A stretch of 8,665 bases of DNA. Source: Acinetobacter sp. UBA6641. GTDB lineage: Bacteria > Pseudomonadota > Gammaproteobacteria > Pseudomonadales > Moraxellaceae. This document shows, piece after piece, positions 1 to 6,907 of the stretch. The position numbers were made by a program, and so were the translations under genes. The stretch covers positions 3,460 to 12,124 of the forward strand of contig DKLL01000220.1 of the NCBI GenBank assembly GCA_002455755.1. The letters run 5' to 3'. The stretch's first letter is position 1; each line of letters starts with the position of its first letter. Below the pieces are notes generated by a model. The model was not told where the DNA came from and made no database searches. It saw nothing but the letters and a program-made list of their open reading frames with translations.

Positions 1-100
1 TGACTCTACCTTAGATTTATAACCTGACCTCTTCATCTGGAAATTATATTGCTCAAGAAGCACTCAAGAACAACATTGTACATCCTCATATCTATGAAAG

Positions 101-931
101 TTATTTAGCTAGGAATTTGCTGTGGAACTCTATATGTTTCTCTATAAAGCTCGCAATGAAGTAATAGCTATGGTCATACCCTTCTCTTAGGTTAAGTGTA
201 AGAGGATATTCTTGTTCCAAACAAATATCACTAAGAAGCTTAGGCCTTAACTGTTCTTCAAGAAAATCATCAGCTGTTCCCTGATCGACTAAAATAGGTA
301 AATGAACTTCAGCGTTTTTGATTAATTCAATCGCATCATAGCTTTTCCATAAAGTTTCGGTTTCACCTAGGTAGTGTGTAAAAGCCTTTTTCCCCCAAGG
401 TACTTGGCTAGGCGCAACAATTGGTGCAAAAGCAGAAATACTTTTATACAGCTCAGGATTTTTTAACCCAATTACTAATGCACCATGACCACCCATGCTA
501 TGACCCATAATACTTTGGACTTGATTGGTCGGAAAATTCAGGTCAATCAGATTTCTGAGCTCTTCCACAATATAATCATACATTTTGAAATGCTGTGACC
601 AGGGTGCTTGTGTTGCATTCACATAGAATCCTGCGCCTTGGCCTAAATCATAATCTGCATGATCTGGTACATCCTCTCCACGTGGGCTGGTATCTGGTGC
701 AACAATAATGACTTTATGTTCAGCCGCATACTTTTGTGCTCCGGCTTTAGTAATAAAGTTCTGTTCGTTGCAAGTCAGTCCTGATAACCAATATAAAACT
801 GGCAACTTCTCATCTTTGTCATGAGGTGGCAGATATATTGAGAATTTCATTGAACAGTTTAGTGCTATTGACTGATGGCGATACACTTCTTGCGATCCAC
901 CAAAAGAAGCATGTTTCTCAATTATTTCCAT
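101..931 (-). CDS. fghA: S-formylglutathione hydrolase
   Basis: Cytoplasmic esterase that hydrolyses S-formylglutathione to formate and glutathione, the last step of glutathione-dependent formaldehyde detoxification. The 276-residue product has the usual family length and an alpha/beta-hydrolase fold. Visible marks are the oxyanion-region motif LSGLTCNEQNF (about residues 49-59), the nucleophile elbow GHSMGG (143-148, Ser145), an Asp pair in DQGTADDFL (Asp221/222) and the catalytic His254 in EGYDHSYYF. These are the expected Ser-Asp-His triad positions. The frame opens two codons earlier with TTG, but ATG at 931 gives the family N-terminus MEIIEKHASFGG and lies 9 bases after a weak AGG ribosome site. 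It follows frmA on the same strand after an unusually long, hairpin-rich 228-base spacer. I see no convincing promoter there, so it is probably transcribed with frmR-frmA. Identity is secure. Confidence 0.96.
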   Translation of the reverse strand: MEIIEKHASFGGSQEVYRHQSIALNCSMKFSIYLPPHDKDEKLPVLYWLSGLTCNEQNFITKAGAQKYAAEHKVIIVAPDTSPRGEDVPDHADYDLGQGAGFYVNATQAPWSQHFKMYDYIVEELRNLIDLNFPTNQVQSIMGHSMGGHGALVIGLKNPELYKSISAFAPIVAPSQVPWGKKAFTHYLGETETLWKSYDAIELIKNAEVHLPILVDQGTADDFLEEQLRPKLLSDICLEQEYPLTLNLREGYDHSYYFIASFIEKHIEFHSKFLAK

Positions 932-1159
932 AATCAATTACCTATGTTGAGCAAGACTTCATGAGAAATCGAGTAAACAAAGAGTCTGACATTCTCCACA
1001 GAGAATACTGATAAAGATTTAAAATGTAGGCAGGTTTGTTGAACCTATACATGATGGATACATAGATAGATCTGTTTTACAGATAATGTACCGTTTTAGA
1101 GGATTCCATGCATGTCAATCATGATTCACATGCATGGAAAAGCATAAGGTCTGACGCAA
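932..1159 (-). other. Hairpin-rich spacer between frmA and fghA
   Basis: This 228-base gap inside the formaldehyde operon contains no gene. It holds four separate inverted repeats: ATTCTC-CACA-GAGAAT (991-1006), AGGTT-N5-AACCT (1032-1046), ATCTGT-TTT-ACAGAT (1070-1084) and a 36-base palindrome (1104-1139). None is followed by a T-tract on the minus strand, so none looks like an intrinsic terminator. In a frmR-frmA-fghA transcript they would form successive stem-loops ahead of the fghA start. They might affect mRNA stability or relative expression, or be protein-binding sites in DNA. The function is not known from sequence. Confidence 0.6.
1104..1139. repeat. 36-base near-perfect palindrome
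   Basis: The outer arms TTCCATGCATGT (1104-1115) and ACATGCATGGAA (1128-1139) are perfect 12-base complements. The centre AATCATGATT (1117-1126) is itself a perfect palindrome. Only the pair 1116/1127 (C opposite C) breaks the symmetry across all 36 bases. It lies 20 bases beyond the frmA stop codon. There is no downstream run of T on either strand, so a plain intrinsic terminator is unlikely. A protein-binding dyad, an RNA-stabilising hairpin or a small mobile palindromic element are all possible. Confidence 0.8.
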
Positions 1160-2293
<1,134 letters not shown>

Positions 2294-2569
2294 CTACTTT
2301 AAATATGATTTTAGAATCTTGGCGATTTCAGCCAATTCTTCTTTTCGTTGTTGTTCTGTGGTTTCACCTGATACTAAAGTGTCCTTTAAATGAACCTCCA
2401 ACATTTCATTCATCAAACCATTAATAGCACCACGCACAGAGCATATTTGTTGCAGAATTGCACCACATTCCACATTGTCTTCTAACGCTTTTTCAATCGC
2501 TTGCGTCTGACCTTTGATCTTTCTGACGCGTAGAAGAATCTTTTTTTTGTCTTCAACCTGATTAGGCAT
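2294..2569 (-). CDS. frmR: Formaldehyde-responsive repressor, CsoR/RcnR family
   Basis: Small all-alpha DNA-binding repressor of 91 residues, the normal length, that shuts off the frm operon until formaldehyde modifies it. The N-terminal stretch KKKILLRVRKIKGQ (8-21) and the motifs AILQQIC and VRGA are characteristic of the family. Pro2 and Cys35, the residues known to be cross-linked by formaldehyde in E. coli FrmR, are both present, as is His60. Position 64 is Thr, where E. coli FrmR has Glu, and there is an extra Cys at 43 that E. coli FrmR lacks. The gene starts at ATG 2569 behind a strong AAGGAGG ribosome site 4 bases away. It heads the operon frmR-frmA-fghA, and its promoter overlaps a G-tract dyad typical of this family's operators, so it should regulate itself. 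Confidence 0.94.
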   Translation of the reverse strand: MPNQVEDKKKILLRVRKIKGQTQAIEKALEDNVECGAILQQICSVRGAINGLMNEMLEVHLKDTLVSGETTEQQRKEELAEIAKILKSYLK

Positions 2570-2594
2570 CAGACCTCCTTATTTGCTAGCATTA

Positions 2595-2627
2595 ATACTA
2601 TAGTACCCCATAGTATAAAAAAAGCAA
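2595..2627 (-). promoter_or_regulatory. frmR promoter with overlapping FrmR-type operator
   Basis: On the minus strand a dyad ATACTA/TAGTAT (2595-2600 and 2611-2616) flanks a GGGG tract (2606-2609). This is the AT-rich inverted repeat around a G/C run that CsoR/RcnR/FrmR proteins bind. A TTGCTT -35 (2622-2627) and a TATAGT -10 (2597-2602) are separated by 19 bases, so the dyad occupies the spacer and -10 element. Another possible -10, TATACT, lies at 2612-2617. Bound repressor would block RNA polymerase directly. The operator call is firm; the exact promoter hexamers are less certain. Confidence 0.78.
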
Positions 2628-2732
2628 TAATTTTTATAAATCGAAAATTAAAAAGATCTTTAGCGAAAATTTTCTATCCCTGTTTTTAGTTTTTTTAAAT
2701 TAACATCATAGAGCTTATGCGAAAGTCACAAA

Positions 2733-2762
2733 AAAAAATGGGACTTTTAGCTCCCATTTTTT
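2733..2762. terminator. Bidirectional hairpin terminator, orphan
   Basis: TGGGA (2739-2743) pairs with TCCCA (2752-2756), extended by A-runs on the left and T-runs on the right, with an 8-base loop. It has a T-tail on both strands. No gene in the window ends here: frmR is transcribed away from it and so is the first MDR gene. Its right arm, AGCTCCCATTTTTT, is the exact complement of the left arm of the terminator at 8302-8332. The left arm here appears to lack one G, which shortens the stem. Confidence 0.7.
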
Positions 2763-2869
2763 ATTTTGTCTCATGTTCTTTGTAATGCTGTGACCTTTTA
2801 GAATTATGTTTCAAATTTTGGCCACTTTGTAGATATTTTGAACGTTTCAAGCCTTGAAAATACTACCGA

Positions 2870-2886
2870 CAGTTTAGATTAAACTG
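2870..2886. promoter_or_regulatory. Candidate operator palindrome
   Basis: CAGTTTA (2870-2876) and TAAACTG (2880-2886) are perfect 7-base complements around GAT. This size and symmetry suit a dimeric repressor such as a TetR-family protein, but no such gene is in the window. It overlaps a possible -35 element (TTAAAC, 2879-2884) whose -10 partner would be TAGAAT at 2903-2908. The promoter assignment is weak; the palindrome itself is clear. Confidence 0.4.
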
Positions 2887-2935
2887 CCTTTACAGACTGT
2901 ACTAGAATATTTTTAGTGAGCGGATGATATTTATT

Positions 2936-2952
2936 ATTCATTATTTAGGAAT
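2936..2952. promoter_or_regulatory. LysR-box-like dyad upstream of the MDR pair
   Basis: ATTCA-TTATTTA-GGAAT is a 17-base imperfect dyad of the T-N11-A type. It matches the form of the perfect dyad at 6014-6030 in the lysR/SDR gap. It lies about 85 bases before the first MDR start, a plausible activator position. The DNA here is very AT-rich, so chance similarity cannot be excluded. Confidence 0.35.
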
Positions 2953-3037
2953 TATTAAATCCTATAAATATCATTTATTGGATTAATTTACTTTGGTACT
3001 GTGCACATCATCCCCCAGTTAAAAATAAGGAACAATT

Positions 3038-4033
3038 ATGAATAAGATGATGAATGCTCTTATCTTAGAAAATTTTGGTGATCATGAATTTACACGTGTA
3101 GAACTCCCTATACCTCACCCTGAGGCTGGGCAAGTTCTGGTACGTATTCATGCTAGTGGTGTAAACCCTATTGATTATAAAATTCGTCTTGGTGAAGCAC
3201 CATATGCTATGCCAGAACTTCCTGCCGTGTTGGGAACGGATATGGCTGGGGTTGTAACTGCTGTTGGTGAAGGTGTCACCCACTTCAACGTCGGAGATGA
3301 AGTTTACGGTCTGATAGGTGGCGTTCGTGGTCTTCAAGGATCTTTAGCAGAATATGTTGTCGTAGATGCTGATCTGATCGCATTAAAGCCACGGAATATC
3401 TCTATGCGCGAGGCAGCAGTACTACCATTGACGTTCCTCACCGCTTGGGAAGGTTTAGTGGATCATGCGAAGGTCCAACCAGGGCAAACTGTACTGGTTC
3501 AGGGTGGTGCTGGTGGCGTTGGTTATATGGTTGTTCAGCTTGCAAAAGCACTTGATGCAAATGTTTGGGCGACTGGTCGTACAGCTGATCAATCACTGAT
3601 TTCAGAACTCGGTGCAACACCTCTCGATTACACAACAGCATCTTCCGATGACATTATTGCTGCAAGCCCTGAGGGTCAAGGTTTTAACATTGTTTACGAC
3701 ACTGTGGGTGGTCCAGTACTCGAAGCTTCACTTTCCATGACAACTCACTATGGCCACATTACCAGCTGTGCTGCATTTGGTAATCATAATTTAGCGAGTT
3801 CATCTCTACGGTGTGCCACACTGTCTGGCGTATTCGTCCTATTGCCGATGTTAACAGGCAATCGCCGTTCTCATCATGGTGATGTCCTTAAGATCGCTAC
3901 TCGTCTCGTTGAGGAAGGTAAACTGCGTCCTCTTGTTGATCCTCGTCATTTTACTCTAGACCAAGCAATTGAGGCTCATGATGCTGTTCAAGATCGCTCT
4001 GCCAATATTAAGGTAGTTATTGATGTCATTTAA
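3038..4033 (+). CDS. NADP-dependent MDR oxidoreductase (quinone oxidoreductase type)
   Basis: Medium-chain dehydrogenase/reductase of 331 residues that should transfer hydride from NAD(P)H to, or from, a small carbonyl, enone or quinone substrate. The N-terminal catalytic domain has SGVNPIDYKIRLG (40-52) and GTDMAGVV (66-73), with Asp where zinc-dependent alcohol dehydrogenases have the GHE zinc histidine. No structural-zinc cysteine cluster is present, so it belongs with zinc-free quinone-oxidoreductase relatives. The nucleotide-binding loop is GGAGGVG (156-162). A signal peptide and membrane segments are absent, so it acts in the cytoplasm. ATG 3038 has AAGGA 6 bases upstream. Its last 11 bases overlap the start of the next MDR gene, which implies an operon and likely translational coupling. 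A LysR-box-like dyad lies upstream. Its base composition is richer in G+C than the SDR-ABM segment. The exact substrate is unknown. Confidence 0.85.
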   Translation: MNKMMNALILENFGDHEFTRVELPIPHPEAGQVLVRIHASGVNPIDYKIRLGEAPYAMPELPAVLGTDMAGVVTAVGEGVTHFNVGDEVYGLIGGVRGLQGSLAEYVVVDADLIALKPRNISMREAAVLPLTFLTAWEGLVDHAKVQPGQTVLVQGGAGGVGYMVVQLAKALDANVWATGRTADQSLISELGATPLDYTTASSDDIIAASPEGQGFNIVYDTVGGPVLEASLSMTTHYGHITSCAAFGNHNLASSSLRCATLSGVFVLLPMLTGNRRSHHGDVLKIATRLVEEGKLRPLVDPRHFTLDQAIEAHDAVQDRSANIKVVIDVI

Positions 4034-5039
4034 CGCACTTCAGGCCAAGACTTGGCGCTTCAATTCTATTGGAGATACAGATGTTCTGACATTAGAAACA
4101 CTTCCTGTGGCTTTCCCAGCCGCAGGAGAAGTTCTAATCCAGATGAAAACGATCGGACTCAACCGGGCTGATGTAATGTTTCGGCGTGGTACTTATATTC
4201 AAAAGGCAGTATTCCCTTCTCGTCTGGGATATGAGGGAGCAGGCATAGTTCTGGCAATAGGTGAAGGTGTTCGCCAATTTTCTCCAGGAGATGCAGTATC
4301 GATTCTTCCGACTGACAATCTAGCCAAATATGGGACATATGCGGACAAGCTTCTGATTCCAGAAACTTTTTTAGTTCACAAACCCGATAGTTTAAGCTGG
4401 CAAGAAGCTTCTTCAATCTGGATGCAGTATTTAACGGCTTGGGGTGGTGTAATCCATGCTGGTGGAGTTTCGAAAGGAAAAACGATCTTGATCACAGCAG
4501 CTTCAAGTAGCGTAGGACTAGCTGCGATACAAATAGCTGAAGCAGCGGGTGCTAAGGTCATTGCAAGTACACAAACGATAGAGAAAAAGCAACGTTTACT
4601 GGATCTCGGTGTTAAAAATGTTATAGCCAGTGAAGATGAACCAGATTTGTATGAGGCGCTTGTTTCACGTTTGGGTGGAGAATATCTTGATGTCGCCTTC
4701 GATGCTGTAGGAGGGCCACATATTGAACAGATTGCAAAAGCGATGTCTGTGGGAGGAACTATGGTTATGCATGGTGCACTTAGCCCGGAGATCACACCAT
4801 TTCCCCTTAAAGTTGCATTACGCAAGAGCTTAACCATGCGAGGTTTTTTGTTCCTTGAGGTTCTCCATGACCCTGTTCTAAGGGAGCAAGCCAGACGATT
4901 TATTCTTAGCAGTATAGGTGCAGGATATCTTCGTCCAGTGATCGACTGTTGCTTTAACTTTGAGGACATGCATGATGCTCAGCGCTATCTTGAATCAAAT
5001 CAGCAAATAGGAAAAATTGTAGTTACTCTGAATACATGA
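4023..5039 (+). CDS. MDR-family alcohol dehydrogenase-like oxidoreductase
   Basis: Second medium-chain dehydrogenase/reductase, 338 residues. Visible marks are GLNRADVMFRRG (45-56), GYEGAG (69-74) with Glu in place of a zinc-binding His, and the nucleotide-binding stretch AASSSVGLAA (159-168) in place of the more common GGAGGVG. A conserved DAVGGP follows at 227-232. Zinc-site residues are missing, so despite the usual database label zinc-dependent alcohol dehydrogenase it is probably a zinc-free NADPH reductase of enones, quinones or aldehydes. It is clearly different in sequence from the gene before it, so this is not a recent tandem duplication. ATG 4023 lies inside the preceding gene (overlap ATGTCATTTAA) with TAAGG about 9 bases upstream. 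A TTG codon immediately before it is a less likely start. It converges on lysR with a 50-base gap that shows no strong terminator. Confidence 0.84.
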   Translation: MSFNALQAKTWRFNSIGDTDVLTLETLPVAFPAAGEVLIQMKTIGLNRADVMFRRGTYIQKAVFPSRLGYEGAGIVLAIGEGVRQFSPGDAVSILPTDNLAKYGTYADKLLIPETFLVHKPDSLSWQEASSIWMQYLTAWGGVIHAGGVSKGKTILITAASSSVGLAAIQIAEAAGAKVIASTQTIEKKQRLLDLGVKNVIASEDEPDLYEALVSRLGGEYLDVAFDAVGGPHIEQIAKAMSVGGTMVMHGALSPEITPFPLKVALRKSLTMRGFLFLEVLHDPVLREQARRFILSSIGAGYLRPVIDCCFNFEDMHDAQRYLESNQQIGKIVVTLNT

Positions 5040-5089
5040 TGGTCTTATCTGATTTCTACTTTCTAGAAAAAAGGTTAGTTCCATCTGAT

Positions 5090-5989
5090 TCAGGTTTCTA
5101 TATGGCCCAGCACTTCCGCTAAGTAATCAAACAATGCTCGGATTCGCAAAGGTGTCGGGCCCCGCTGTGGACGATATAAATACAGGCGCCAAACGGGAGA
5201 GGTTTCCTCATGAAGTATCTGAATGAGCTTACCACTCCTAAGCCACGGCAAAACTAGAAATCCAGGCATGTGTCCGAATCCAACTCCAGCGAGAATAGCT
5301 TGAAATTCAGCTTCTAGATCATCTGTAATAAAACGGGGCTTTGATGGCGTAAAGCTTCGACTTTCAGTGAATGTCCATGGCCAGTAACGCCCTGTTTTAT
5401 GATCGAATAGTGCTGTTAGAGGGTATTTATCAAGGTCAATAATTTTTTTGGGCATTCCAACCTTATCAATTAACTCTGGCGTACCCACAGAATAAAAGTT
5501 CACTTTAGCCAATTCCCTTGCCACATATCGATTGTCCGGCAAAAATCCAAATCTGATCCCGATATCTATTCGCTCATCGATCACATCCGAGTGTGAATCT
5601 GTTAGCACACAATCCACGACAATATCTGGATAACGTGTGGCAAATTCTGCTAGTGCAGGTACTACCAATTTACGCCCTAACACAGACGACACAGTAAGAC
5701 GGACAGTCCCACGCATTTCATCTCGTTTTTCCTTGGTGTCTTTTACAAACAAAGCATCGATCGATCCCACCGCAAAACTTGCTTGCTTTGCCAGACGCTC
5801 ACCATCAGCGGTAATTTTAATTTGTCGAGTACTCCTGTAGAACAGAATCTCTCCGCGCTGCTCTTCTAGCTCTTTTATTGCCCGTGTCACTATCTGCGGG
5901 GAAATACCCAGCTGAGTGGCTGCCTCTTTAAAATTTCGAGACTCTGCTGCGACACAAAAGATACGCATCATTTCCAATTTGTTCTGCAT
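5090..5989 (-). CDS. LysR-type transcriptional regulator, CrgA/AaeR-like
   Basis: DNA-binding regulator of 299 residues, normal for the family. Residues 3-62 form the winged helix-turn-helix, with the helix-turn-helix near 19-38 (FKEAATQLGISPQIVTRAIKE), a short linker helix and an effector-binding periplasmic-binding-protein-like domain from about 93 to 295. ERIDIGIRFG (139-148) is typical of the CrgA-like subgroup, whose members often control oxidoreductase or efflux genes and respond to small aromatic or electrophilic compounds. The frame can be extended 21 codons to 6052, but ATG 5989 has AGGAG 5 bases upstream and matches the family N-terminus; the earlier ATG has no ribosome site. It is divergent from the SDR gene and convergent with the MDR pair, which makes all of these candidate targets. 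The ligand cannot be read from the sequence. Confidence 0.9.
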   Translation of the reverse strand: MQNKLEMMRIFCVAAESRNFKEAATQLGISPQIVTRAIKELEEQRGEILFYRSTRQIKITADGERLAKQASFAVGSIDALFVKDTKEKRDEMRGTVRLTVSSVLGRKLVVPALAEFATRYPDIVVDCVLTDSHSDVIDERIDIGIRFGFLPDNRYVARELAKVNFYSVGTPELIDKVGMPKKIIDLDKYPLTALFDHKTGRYWPWTFTESRSFTPSKPRFITDDLEAEFQAILAGVGFGHMPGFLVLPWLRSGKLIQILHEETSPVWRLYLYRPQRGPTPLRIRALFDYLAEVLGHIET

Positions 5990-6013
5990 GTCCACTCCTG
6001 TGTTATGGCAATT

Positions 6014-6030
6014 ATTCCGTAAATAGGAAT
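6014..6030. promoter_or_regulatory. LysR-box dyad in the lysR/SDR gap
   Basis: ATTCC-GTAAATA-GGAAT is a perfect 5-base inverted repeat with the T-N11-A spacing of LysR-family binding sites (T6016, A6028). It sits between the lysR promoter and the lysR start, and about 95 bases before the SDR start. That position could serve both autoregulation and activation of the divergent gene. Assignment to this LysR protein rests on the adjacency and form. Confidence 0.5.
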
Positions 6031-6054
6031 TCTGAAAGATAATATTATTCATTT

Positions 6055-6083
6055 ATTATATATAACAAGGCTGTAATACTTAA
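6055..6083 (-). promoter_or_regulatory. Likely lysR promoter
   Basis: On the minus strand TTAAGT (6078-6083), a 17-base spacer and a consensus TATAAT (6055-6060) form a sound sigma-70 promoter. It would start transcription near 6048, leaving a leader of about 60 bases that contains the 6014-6030 dyad. No equally good plus-strand promoter for the SDR gene is visible in the same gap, which fits activator-dependent expression. Confidence 0.55.
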
Positions 6084-6124
6084 CCCATCAAATATGATTG
6101 ACAGATAGGTTGAAGGTTACTTGT

Positions 6125-6865
6125 ATGAATAATATAGAAAATAAAGTTATTGTTATCACTGGTGCAAGTAGTGGTTTAGGTGAAGCTACTGCTCGCTTAC
6201 TTGCTAAAAAAGGTGCAAAGGTTGTACTTGGTGCTAGACGTACTGAAAAATTAGAGGCTATTGTTCACGACATTCGTGCTGAAGGTGGTCAAGCTGAATT
6301 TATCGGTATGGATATAACCAAACCACAGGAAGTACAAGCACTTATTGAAAAGGCATTAAGCGCATTTGGTCAAATCGATGTATTGGTAAACAATGCTGGA
6401 TTAATGTCTATTGCACCATTAAGTGAGCTAAAAGTTGATGAATGGGATCGTATGATCGACATTAATATTAAAGGTGTTCTTTATGGTATAGCAGCTACCC
6501 TACCTGTTTTCCAAAAACAAAACTTTGGACACTTTATTAATCTCGCATCTGTTGCAGGGATAAAAGTATTTAGTCCAGGAGGTACTGTTTATAGCGGTAC
6601 TAAGTTTGCTGTAAGAGCCATCTCTGAAGGACTTCGTCATGAAGTTGGGGGAACAATTAGAACGACGACTATTGAGCCTGGTGCAGTTGAGTCAGAACTA
6701 AAATTCGGTTCTTCTCATAAAGAAAGTTCAGAGTTTGTTACTGATTTCTACAAACAAGCCATACCAGCTGACTCAGTCGCTCGAGCAATTGCTTATGCAA
6801 TTGAACAGCCTGCGGATGTAGATATTAATGAAATTGTTTTACGCCCAACGAGCCAAGAGTTTTAA
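6125..6865 (+). CDS. Classical short-chain dehydrogenase/reductase
   Basis: NAD(P)-dependent oxidoreductase of 246 residues, the usual classical SDR length, similar in layout to the YdfG-like group acting on hydroxy acids, aldehydes and ketones. The cofactor motif TGASSGLG is at 12-19, NNAG at 89-92, and the catalytic tetrad is Asn114, Ser142, Tyr156 and Lys160 (YxxxK). Arginines 38-39 directly after the second strand favour NADP(H). It is cytoplasmic with no signal peptide. The frame opens nine codons earlier with TTG, but ATG 6125 follows AAGG by 8 bases and gives the standard short N-terminus. It is transcribed divergently from lysR and is followed after 14 bases by a strong hairpin terminator. 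The substrate is not determinable from sequence. Confidence 0.9.
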   Translation: MNNIENKVIVITGASSGLGEATARLLAKKGAKVVLGARRTEKLEAIVHDIRAEGGQAEFIGMDITKPQEVQALIEKALSAFGQIDVLVNNAGLMSIAPLSELKVDEWDRMIDINIKGVLYGIAATLPVFQKQNFGHFINLASVAGIKVFSPGGTVYSGTKFAVRAISEGLRHEVGGTIRTTTIEPGAVESELKFGSSHKESSEFVTDFYKQAIPADSVARAIAYAIEQPADVDINEIVLRPTSQEF

Positions 6866-6879
6866 TGATTGAATAACAT

Positions 6880-6907
6880 AAAATGGGAGCACCTCGCTCC
6901 CATTTTT
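6880..6907. terminator. Hairpin terminator between SDR and third MDR gene
   Basis: A perfect 11-base stem, AAAATGGGAGC (6880-6890) with GCTCCCATTTT (6896-6906), a 5-base loop and a run of five T. It should work in the plus direction after the SDR gene, and the A-run makes it potentially active on the other strand. It lies only 31 bases before the next gene on the same strand, so it may partly uncouple the two genes. Core sequence is shared with the hairpins at 2733-2762 and 8302-8332. Confidence 0.85.

Larger units (their letters stand above)
2640..3037. other. Gene-free divergent intergenic region
   Basis: About 400 bases between the frmR promoter and the first MDR gene contain no credible coding sequence. 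In order they hold an orphan hairpin terminator (2733-2762), a palindrome CAGTTTA-GAT-TAAACTG (2870-2886), an inverted repeat ATGATATTTAT/ATAAATATCAT (2924-2934 and 2964-2974), and nested inside it a LysR-box-like dyad (2936-2952) and TAGGA-N9-TCCTA (2946-2964). A possible plus-strand promoter is TTAAAC (2879-2884), an 18-base spacer and TAGAAT (2903-2908), overlapping the first palindrome. The ribosome site AAGGA (3027-3031) is 6 bases before the MDR start. Confidence 0.55.

Noticed and set aside
52..70. Direct repeat CTCAAGAA (52-59 and 63-70) as start of an array
   Set aside because: Only two copies with an 11-base period; no further units, so not a CRISPR or tandem array. I see no gene in 1-100.
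1104..1139. Palindrome after frmA as an intrinsic terminator
   Set aside because: On the minus strand the sequence after the stem is AATCCTCTAAAACGG-like with no run of T, and fghA follows in the same direction.
4376..4969. 197-codon open frame on the minus strand
   Set aside because: It lies wholly inside the second MDR gene on the other strand, its product has low-complexity Ser/Pro/Cys-rich composition with no recognisable motif, and the plus-strand protein is a clear family member.
5060..5069. TTTCTAGAAA palindrome between the convergent second MDR gene and lysR as a terminator
   Set aside because: The stem is short and A/T-only with no loop and no T-tail following it in the plus direction.
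5990..6052. 21-codon N-terminal extension of the LysR protein
   Set aside because: The upstream ATG has no ribosome site and the extension lies outside the winged helix-turn-helix fold; ATG 5989 has AGGAG 5 bases away.
6098..6126. TTGACA-N17-TTGTAT as a promoter for the SDR gene
   Set aside because: The -10 would overlap the SDR start codon and transcription would begin inside the gene, so the perfect -35 is probably chance.
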